DNA from: Acidobacteriota bacterium
Lineage (GTDB): Bacteria; Acidobacteriota; Blastocatellia; Pyrinomonadales; Pyrinomonadaceae
Length of the DNA: 15,966 bases
NCBI GenBank assembly: GCA_013140875.1
Contig: JABFSB010000200.1
Span: 1-15,966, forward strand
Reading direction: 5' to 3'
Shown here piece by piece: positions 1-5,363 of the stretch (positions are counted from its first letter, which is position 1; every line of letters begins with the position of its first letter). The notes under the pieces are model-generated. The model was not told the origin of the DNA, did not search any database, and worked only from the letters and a program-made list of their open reading frames with translations. The translations under genes and the position numbers were made by a program.

Positions 1-135
1 GGAACGGCGCATCACAACGGGCGCTTAAGTTATGGATGGCATTGGCAACCAGTTCCTTGCCGGAACCACTTTCACCCCTGACCAATACCGTGGCTTCGGT
101 TTGTGCAGCGTTTTGGATTATTCGAATCAAAATTA
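1..135 (-). pseudogene. Fragment of a sigma-54-dependent AAA+ activator (Walker A region), joined to gltX
   Basis: Read on the minus strand, about positions 125 down to 2 translate as IIQNAAQTEATVLV followed by RGESGSGKELVANAIHNLS and ARCDAPF. This is the Walker A (GESGxGKE) block and the following helix of the NtrC/sigma-54 activator AAA+ domain, whose family consensus is TVLI.GESGTGKElvA.aIH..S.R...PF. The reading frame is open to the left edge, so it probably continues outside the window. No start codon, receiver domain or PAS domain precedes it; instead the sequence runs directly into the truncated 3' end of gltX in a different frame. It is therefore a fragment, either from a recombination/deletion junction or from an assembly or amplification chimera. 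The family identification is secure. The exact left boundary of homology is not, and I place it between about 105 and 140. Confidence 0.72.
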
Positions 136-1145
136 AAGATTGCCGGACTGCGGTGAATGCGATCGAGAGAAAAGTTGGCAACCAGTTCATTCAAATTCAT
201 CAATTCGCCGACATGAGCATTTTCCCTGATCTTCTCATTGCCTGAGGTAACTTCCGCCGCGTACTGATTTCCATCAGGCGACCATCCCATAAGCGCTAAA
301 AAATTGCGAAATGCGACCGGAAGAAAGCCTGCGTCGCGATATGTCGTCATTGAAACGATCTCGCCGTGAATGCGTTTCGACAGCTTTTTGCCGCCCGGTG
401 CGAGGATAAGCGGCAAATGCGCAAATTCCGGATGCTTTACGCCAAGCGCTTCATAAATGAGTATCTGTTTGTGCGTGTTGGTCAAATGGTCCTGGCCGCG
501 AATGACGTGCGTGATTTCCATCTCGATGTCGTCACAAACAACGGCGAGGTTGTAGAGCGGATGCCCGTCGGAGCGGAGCAGAACGAGATCTTCGGTTTCC
601 TCATAATTGCGCTCCTGCAAGCCGTAAACTTTATCTTCGAACGAGGTTTTCCCCATTTCCGGCACTTTCAGACGGATAGCAAATGGCTCGCCGTTGGCTG
701 CCCGCGTCTCGCTCTCGACGGCGGAAAGCTCACGATACTGATTATCACGCATGTTTTTTGCGCCGCCCTGAGCTCGGGCGCGCTCTTTTATCGTCTCTTT
801 AACGCTGGCGTCGGTCGGCTGTTCCTTCGGCGTGAAATCGCGGTAGGCTTTACCCTCAGCCAGCAGACGGTTCGCCGCCGCTCGGTGTTTGTCGGCGTTG
901 TTTGACTGGAAGACGATCTCTTCGTCCGGCGCAAAGCCAAGCCATTCCATGCCTTCGAGGATAGATCGCGTCGATTCATCGGTCGAGCGCGCGATATCTG
1001 TGTCTTCTATCCGCAAAAGAAATTTGCTGTCAGCATCGGAAAGCTTTGCGTGCCGCGCGAACAGGTAGTTGAAAAGCGCAGTCCGGGCCGAGCCAATATG
1101 AAGGTAGCCCGTAGGTGATGGTGCAAATCTAACTCGTGTCGTCAT
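72..1145 (-). CDS. gltX: Glutamyl-tRNA synthetase, C-terminally truncated
   Basis: Class I aminoacyl-tRNA synthetase that charges tRNA-Glu with glutamate in the cytoplasm. The N-terminus reads VRFAPSPTGYLHIGSARTAL, with the HIGH-type motif HIGS at residues 16-19. The KMSKS-type motif KLSKR is at about 254-258, and the family hallmark NFLALMGWSP follows. I chose ATG at 1145. A GTG at 1151 overlaps the stop of the upstream DUF421 gene, but the usual N-terminus starts with MTTRVRF. The ATG lies two bases past that stop, so the two genes are tightly coupled. Family members are about 470-500 residues, while this frame ends after about 357. Homology appears to stop near SPAIFNFDSNNPKR (about residue 343), after which the DNA belongs to a sigma-54 activator and the last residues are out-of-frame translation of it. 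The anticodon-binding C-terminal domain is missing, so this copy should not make a working enzyme unless the junction is an assembly artefact. Confidence 0.93.
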   Translation of the reverse strand: MTTRVRFAPSPTGYLHIGSARTALFNYLFARHAKLSDADSKFLLRIEDTDIARSTDESTRSILEGMEWLGFAPDEEIVFQSNNADKHRAAANRLLAEGKAYRDFTPKEQPTDASVKETIKERARAQGGAKNMRDNQYRELSAVESETRAANGEPFAIRLKVPEMGKTSFEDKVYGLQERNYEETEDLVLLRSDGHPLYNLAVVCDDIEMEITHVIRGQDHLTNTHKQILIYEALGVKHPEFAHLPLILAPGGKKLSKRIHGEIVSMTTYRDAGFLPVAFRNFLALMGWSPDGNQYAAEVTSGNEKIRENAHVGELMNLNELVANFSLDRIHRSPAIFNFDSNNPKRCTNRSHGIGQG

Positions 1146-1147
1146 AA

Positions 1148-1765
1148 TCACGTCTTCTGCAGTGTTGCAGTCAGATCACTTATCTGTTTTGTCAGTGAAT
1201 CGATCTTTTTCAAAACTTGGCTTTTAAATTCGTTGTCTTTTATTTCGTCCTTGCCCTCGACAAGGAATTTGCCGTTCGGATCGAGTACTATCTTCTCCAC
1301 GTCCTCGACGCAGTCAAAACCGGCCTCGTGGACGATGCTTGCGAGGTCGGTGTCGGTCATCATCTCGCGTCTTACCGCCTTATGATGAATCCGGCTGTTT
1401 TCCATCAATTTTACCGTATTGCCCTCCGCAAGCTTTTCGACTGTTCGGAACTTAAATTTAACCCAAGCAAAAAAGTAGTTGATCAACAACAAAGCGATCG
1501 CACCGACAAGGCCGCCAATAAGCGAATTATCTTGTCCGATGATTGCGTTCTGTACGGTGTTAGACAACGACAGAATTACGACGAGATCGAAAGGGTTAAG
1601 CTGGGCAAGTTCTCGTCGGCCGAATATTCGAAGCAAAACAACCAGCGATGCATAAACGACTATCGGCCGGATTATTTTTTCGGGCCAGGTTGCCGTGTTG
1701 TCGAGCGAAAACATGTGCGGCCACGCAGCAGGATCGAAAAATGCCGTGCCTATTTCAATGAACAT
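1148..1765 (-). CDS. DUF421 (YetF/YdfR-type) membrane protein
   Basis: A 205-residue protein of the DUF421 family, inner-membrane proteins of unclear biochemical role; Bacillus homologues include YetF and YdfR. The family signature is easy to read: GRRELAQLNPFDLVVILSLS, then NTVQNAIIGQDNSLIGGLVG. Three hydrophobic segments lie at about residues 32-50, 58-78 and 82-102. They are followed by a soluble domain with the conserved block GNTVKLMENSRIHHKAVRRE and the segment SIVHEAGFDCVEDVEKIVLD. The C-terminal tail (about 180-205) is a short heptad-like helix. A GAGG lies about 10 bases before the ATG. The stop overlaps the start region of gltX, so the two are probably cotranscribed. A strong stem-loop separates it from the upstream DUF4199 gene, which suggests its own promoter or partial read-through. 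Family assignment is firm; function is unknown. Confidence 0.9.
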   Translation of the reverse strand: MFIEIGTAFFDPAAWPHMFSLDNTATWPEKIIRPIVVYASLVVLLRIFGRRELAQLNPFDLVVILSLSNTVQNAIIGQDNSLIGGLVGAIALLLINYFFAWVKFKFRTVEKLAEGNTVKLMENSRIHHKAVRREMMTDTDLASIVHEAGFDCVEDVEKIVLDPNGKFLVEGKDEIKDNEFKSQVLKKIDSLTKQISDLTATLQKT

Positions 1766-1837
1766 AATGGAAATGCCTCAAACAATAAAATCTGTCAGAT
1801 CGGTTCGAGTTTATTCGCAAAATCCAAAAATTCGAAA

Positions 1838-1868
1838 GGCTATCCCGATTCGTCAAATCGGAATAGCC
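1838..1868 (-). terminator. Stem-loop terminator after the DUF4199 gene
   Basis: A 13-base inverted repeat (arms 1838-1850 and 1856-1868, one G-U type mismatch in the minus-strand RNA) with a 5-base loop. On the minus strand it is followed by TTTCGAATTTTT. It lies about 43 bases past the stop of the DUF4199 gene and about 70 bases before the DUF421 start, where an intrinsic terminator for the LuxR/DUF4199 unit would be expected. The T tract is interrupted, so termination may be incomplete. Confidence 0.72.
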
Positions 1869-1910
1869 AATTTAATCATAGCATCGTGGTCAGGGCTGGA
1901 TGAAGTTCGG

Positions 1911-2431
1911 TCACTGAGCCAAAACCTCTTTTTTCCGAAGCAGGCCCGCGCTGATCAGGGTTACGATAATCCCGACCGGCAGAATCTCCATCAGCGTCAT
2001 TCCAAACCGCACAAAGAAATTTTTGTATAGCTCGCCAAATTCGTCCATCTGTTTTGCGTCTCGGCGATCTCGGCGTCGGACGCACCCTTCGTCCGCATTT
2101 CATCGACATACTGGGCAGTATACTGCTGCATAAAATCCGAGCCGCCGGTGCGATAGTACGCCTCCCAACTGATGCCATAGCACACCGCCGAGATCAGACT
2201 GATAAGAATGCCGACTTGCAGGCCTTTTAAGAATGTGATCCTGCCGCCGTTATTGTCGCGGTACGATTTGATCCCGAAAAAAACAAGGGAGAGCGCGATG
2301 ATCATCGTCGCGTAACCCAGAACCAGGCTGTGCGATGTAAAACCCAATTTCATCATCGCGAGCATCAGCCACATCAGTGCCGCGACGATAACGCCCGAGA
2401 TCAAACCAAAAATGAGAACTATTCTAGTCAT
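1911..2431 (-). pseudogene. DUF4199 domain membrane protein, single-base frameshift
   Basis: The N-terminal part (from ATG 2431) reads MTRIVLIFGLISGVIVAALM, then FFGIKSYRDNNGGRITFLKG and LISAVCYGISWEAYY, typical of the DUF4199 family of four-helix membrane proteins. As written, the frame ends at 1997 with unrelated residues. In the next frame the missing family C-terminus continues at once: QMDEFGELYKNFFVRFG, then LMEILPVGIIVTLISAGLL and RKKEVLAQ, stopping at 1911-1913. The switch falls at a run of four A (T on the plus strand, 2052-2055). Adding one A restores a 173-codon gene, the normal family size. A strong Shine-Dalgarno AGGAGGA (2437-2443) precedes the ATG. It sits downstream of the LuxR-type gene on the same strand. 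Function is unknown. The lesion may be a real mutation, phase variation at a short run, or a sequencing error. Confidence 0.82.
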
Positions 2432-2532
2432 TGTTTTCCTCCTAAACTTGCGAGGAATTTACATGCATTCGTCCCGCCGCGCATCAGTCGAAAGTATGAA
2501 TTGCCTATTGTCGTCTAAATCAGCCAAAAGTA

Positions 2533-2955
2533 TTAAGGAATTATGCGTAAGGTTTTGGCCCGCGCTATTGCCTGAGTGCGACGGCCGGCATCGAGCTTGG
2601 CCAGTAGATTGGAAACATGGGTCTTGACCGTGCTTGTCGAGACAAAGAGTTTGTCGGCTATTTCCTGATTGGAGTGGCCGCAGGAGATCAATTCGAGCAC
2701 CTCGTATTCACGCTTACTGATGCCTGATTTTTGCAAATTGACCTCGTCGATCTTAAACGGGTCCGAGCGGTCGATGACGGTGCCGCGAGTCAGCCGCAAC
2801 CCGGCCCATATTCCAAGAGCGGTAAATAAAAGAGCAATAACGCCGATGTAAAACTCGAGCGGGATATCGCGGATCAGATATTTATATTCGACCAGCTTGA
2901 GCAAGCTGACAAGAACAGCCATTGCAATGCCGTATATAATTATCGTCCTTCGCAT
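2533..2955 (-). CDS. Membrane-anchored LuxR-type helix-turn-helix regulator
   Basis: A 140-residue protein with two N-terminal hydrophobic helices (about residues 4-22 and 34-55, the second within EFYIGVIALLFTALGIWAGL). A LuxR/GerE DNA-binding domain at about 76-137 reads GISKREYEVLELISCGHSNQ, then EIADKLFVSTSTVKTHVSNL, with the recognition helix at VSTSTVKTHVSNLLAKL. It has no receiver domain, so it is not a response regulator in the usual sense and may act from the membrane or be released from it. I chose ATG 2955 because the protein then begins MRRTIIIYG, as in similar small membrane HTH proteins; GTG 2970 in frame is the alternative. Neither start has a strong ribosome site. The DUF4199 gene follows about 100 bases downstream on the same strand and is the natural candidate target or partner. 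An inverted repeat lies just upstream at 2971-3005. Confidence 0.85.
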   Translation of the reverse strand: MRRTIIIYGIAMAVLVSLLKLVEYKYLIRDIPLEFYIGVIALLFTALGIWAGLRLTRGTVIDRSDPFKIDEVNLQKSGISKREYEVLELISCGHSNQEIADKLFVSTSTVKTHVSNLLAKLDAGRRTQAIARAKTLRIIP

Positions 2956-2970
2956 ATAGCCAAAAAACAC

Positions 2971-3005
2971 GAAAAGCTACCAAATCTTGCGACTGATAGC
3001 TTTCC
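2971..3005. repeat. Inverted repeat upstream of the LuxR-type gene, possible operator
   Basis: The arms GAAAAGCTA (2971-2979) and TAGCTTTCC (2997-3005) are complementary in eight of nine positions and are separated by 17 bases. The element sits 16-50 bases before the ATG of the LuxR-type regulator. This is a position where an autoregulatory operator or a leader hairpin would lie. No T tract follows on the minus strand, so I do not read it as a terminator. Binding is inference only. Confidence 0.35.
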
Positions 3006-3013
3006 CGAGATCG

Positions 3014-3045
3014 AAAATTTGAAATTTCGAATTTGTAATTTCAAA
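3014..3045 (-). terminator. AT-rich stem-loop directly after tRNA-Ser, probable terminator
   Basis: Immediately after the tRNA CCA end (minus strand), TTTGAAATT (3045-3037) pairs perfectly with AATTTCAAA (3026-3018). The loop is ten bases, and TTTT follows (3017-3014). The position fits an intrinsic terminator, although the stem is weak in G+C. The same stretch also reads as overlapping AATTTCGAAATTT-like palindromes, a form of AT-rich intergenic repeat. Confidence 0.45.
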
Positions 3046-3136
3046 TGGCGGAGACGACAGGATTCGAACCTGTGGTAGTCTTTTGAACTACAACGATTTA
3101 GCAAACCGCCGCTTTCAGCCGCTCAGCCACGTCTCC
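3046..3136 (-). tRNA. tRNA-Ser (anticodon GCU)
   Basis: The minus-strand transcript starts GGAGACG and ends CGUCUCC, then discriminator G and an encoded CCA, giving a perfect 7-bp acceptor stem. The D arm GUGGCUGAGCGG, an anticodon loop UUGCUAA with anticodon GCU, a long variable arm (GUUGUAGU...ACUAC) and a T arm with GGUUCGAAUCC are all visible. The long variable arm is the class II feature expected of serine tRNA. It reads AGC/AGU codons. The length is 91 bases including CCA. Confidence 0.96.
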
Positions 3137-3181
3137 GGTTGCTTTAGCAGGCCCAAATCTGCCTGCCATAAGCGAGATTTA

Positions 3182-3209
3182 ATTCTAGCCGAAGGGCAAA
3201 CTTTGTCAA
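3182..3209 (-). promoter_or_regulatory. Sigma-70 type promoter of tRNA-Ser
   Basis: On the minus strand TTGACA (3209-3204) is followed after 16 bases by TAGAAT (3187-3182), one mismatch from the -10 consensus. Transcription would start near 3175, giving a leader of about 40 bases before the tRNA 5' end at 3136. A perfect -35 box with a near-perfect -10 fits a strongly expressed stable RNA. Confidence 0.65.
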
Positions 3210-3352
3210 GTTCGAGGCATCGAAACAGCCAAGGCAAGGCTCCACTAAGTGCTTGACAAGCGTTGCACATTATCAGCAAAATAGGGGAGTTGTTCGAATT
3301 AGCATTTAGCCTGGACTTTTTCGACGCACGCGCTCAAAATCAAATTTCTCGA

Positions 3353-5104
3353 ATGACCGCCGTAACAATAAGAAAAACTTCGTTCGTCTCGCTGCTCATT
3401 TTTGCAGCCGTGGCGCCGAGTATTTTTGCGTCGGTACCTTTGCCGGCGCCGGTTGCGAGTGTCAATTCGAATCTGGGTGTAATTAAGGGAATCGTCCGCG
3501 ATCAGGCGGGCGGCCCCATAGCAGACGCGACGGTCGCGATATTTCGTGTCGGAACTTCGAAACTGCTCAAACAAGTGCGGTCGGCCTCTGACGGCAGCTT
3601 TCTTGCCCGTATAATTCCCGGCACATACACGGTGCTTGCCGTTGCCGAGGGCTTTAACCCCATCACGGTTAGCGAGATCGAAGTGGGCCGGGCTTCCCAG
3701 CTGAATTACGGCTTCAAACTCGAGCGTGCGGGCGGCGGCAACACGCTGCCGGAAAAACGCCTCGACCGCAATAATCCGAAATGGGCAATTCGTGCCGCTC
3801 AGGTCGGCCGCAGCATCTACCAAAATGTTGAAGGCACGACCCCACCCGACGCGGTTGCGAACAATGTTGAGGTAACGCTCGATACGGAAGCAGACGCGGT
3901 TCCCGAAGAAAAAGGTTCGCGGGATTCGCAAACGGTCGTCGAGACTTATTTTGCGGCTGGCTCCGACGGCGGTTTCTACACGGGCGTCAACGCCGCCACG
4001 CTTCTTCCGCTTGCGGATAATGCGGAGGTGATAATTGCGGGCCAGACGGGAATCGGAAAGCGGGCCCCGCAGCGACTTGAAACACAGTTTAAGGTCCGTC
4101 CGAACGATCTGCATCAGGTTAACGTAACGGGATCTTTTGCTAACCTCGGCTCTTTCGGCTTTGAAAATGGCGAAAAAACCTTACCGCAGATCTCGTTTCA
4201 GGCGACGGACGAATGGAAGGTCAGGGAAGGCGTCATTCTGGTATTCGGCGTCGATTATTCCCGTTTTGTCGGTTCGGGAGACGATTTTGCCATCAGTCCC
4301 CGCCTCGGGCTGCAATTCGATATCGATTCCAAGACGCGATTCCGAACCGCCTATACGACAAATACAGAAAATCGGACATGGTCGAAAGCGGTCGAACTGG
4401 AAAACGCCCAAGTCCTTTTCCGCGAACCGGTTGCGATGCAAGACATTGTCATTGACAACGGCAAGCCGCTGATGAATAAGAGTCGCCGGTTCGAGTTCGG
4501 GATCGAGCGGGTACTGGATAACAAGTCGAGCGTCGAGGCCAATGTCTTTTTCGATACGACCTTGTCACGCGGCGTCGGGCTGGCCAAGATGCCCTTTGAC
4601 ACGCTTGATACCGCTAGGTTCCAGGAAATTACGGCCAATCAGCAAGGCGGAGCTCGTGGGTTGAGGCTGGTTTACCACCGCCGGATCAATGGAAAGTTCA
4701 GCGCGGCCGCCGGGTACAGTTTTGGAATGGGACAAAAGCTGTCCGGCGAGGGTATTTCCAAGCCGGCGGAAATGTTTCAGAATGACGTTTTTCAGACGTT
4801 CTTCGGCCAATTCGAAGCCGATCTGAGAACCGGCACGAGCGTCAAGACCGTATTTCGCCTCTCGCCGCAGGCCACCGTATTTGCGATCGATCCGTTCCAG
4901 GGCCGCCTGGCGATATACGATCCCAGCCTAAGCATACTTGTTACCCAGAATCTTCCGACACTTGGCCTGCCCTTCCACGCCGAAGCGGTGGTCGACGCCC
5001 GCAACCTGTTCGGGTTTACGACCGGCGTGGCGGGTGATGAAAGCTCATTAAGGCTTACGTCCCAGCGTCGGGCGCTTCGCGGCGGCATTCTGGTCAGGTT
5101 CTAA
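3353..5104 (+). CDS. TonB-receptor-like outer-membrane barrel protein with carboxypeptidase-regulatory domain
   Basis: About 583 residues from ATG 3353; the frame is open back to a TTG at 3263, but ATG 3353 gives a proper signal peptide (VTIRKTSFVSLLIFAAVAPS). After cleavage comes a carboxypeptidase-regulatory-like beta-sandwich at about residues 45-122: IKGIVRDQAGGPIADATVAI, DGSFLARIIPGTYTVLAVAE. The remainder (about 180-583) is a run of alternating beta strands ending in RRALRGGILVRF. The terminal Phe is the usual signal for outer-membrane barrel assembly. The C-terminal half resembles the barrel of TonB-dependent receptors (e.g. SRRFEFGIERVLDNKSSVEA), but no plug domain or TonB box is apparent. 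Substrate is unknown. No obvious operon partner: the tRNA is divergent and the kinase begins 259 bases later. The Shine-Dalgarno is poor. Confident on location and fold class, not on role. Confidence 0.8.
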   Translation: MTAVTIRKTSFVSLLIFAAVAPSIFASVPLPAPVASVNSNLGVIKGIVRDQAGGPIADATVAIFRVGTSKLLKQVRSASDGSFLARIIPGTYTVLAVAEGFNPITVSEIEVGRASQLNYGFKLERAGGGNTLPEKRLDRNNPKWAIRAAQVGRSIYQNVEGTTPPDAVANNVEVTLDTEADAVPEEKGSRDSQTVVETYFAAGSDGGFYTGVNAATLLPLADNAEVIIAGQTGIGKRAPQRLETQFKVRPNDLHQVNVTGSFANLGSFGFENGEKTLPQISFQATDEWKVREGVILVFGVDYSRFVGSGDDFAISPRLGLQFDIDSKTRFRTAYTTNTENRTWSKAVELENAQVLFREPVAMQDIVIDNGKPLMNKSRRFEFGIERVLDNKSSVEANVFFDTTLSRGVGLAKMPFDTLDTARFQEITANQQGGARGLRLVYHRRINGKFSAAAGYSFGMGQKLSGEGISKPAEMFQNDVFQTFFGQFEADLRTGTSVKTVFRLSPQATVFAIDPFQGRLAIYDPSLSILVTQNLPTLGLPFHAEAVVDARNLFGFTTGVAGDESSLRLTSQRRALRGGILVRF

Positions 5105-5363
5105 GATTTCACCCTTCTGCTCTCGATCAATTGGAAATCGTTTAAAAGTCCGATATTTACTTCGGTTAAGCGGATTTCTACGTTCTCCAAATTCTCGGAT
5201 TGTAGAGCGAAAATCTGAATATTTAGACCGGTTCACTCTTTGTCACAATGTCGAACGTATGCTTTGCGCAAGTATCTATCGCATCGATATTTACAGGCAC
5301 TGAAACGTCGCGACTTGGAACAGAGATTGCGTCAGCTTTTTCGGGTTAGTTTGCCCGGATTCG

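Noticed and set aside
3253..3283. TTGACA at 3253-3258 as a promoter for the barrel protein gene
   Set aside because: The -35 match is perfect, but no acceptable -10 lies 16-18 bases downstream (GCAAAA or CAAAAT only), so I did not list it.
3263..3352. TTG start at 3263 giving a 30-residue longer barrel protein
   Set aside because: It would put a non-signal-like stretch before the clear signal peptide that begins at ATG 3353.
3299..4114. Minus-strand frame of 271 codons opposite the barrel gene
   Set aside because: Arg/Cys-rich shadow of the plus-strand frame, which has a signal peptide and a recognisable regulatory domain.
5105..5363. Possible small RNA or terminator in the 259-base gap before the kinase
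   Set aside because: Only short, weak inverted repeats (such as CCGA...TCGG near 5151-5166) and no convincing promoter, so nothing was called.
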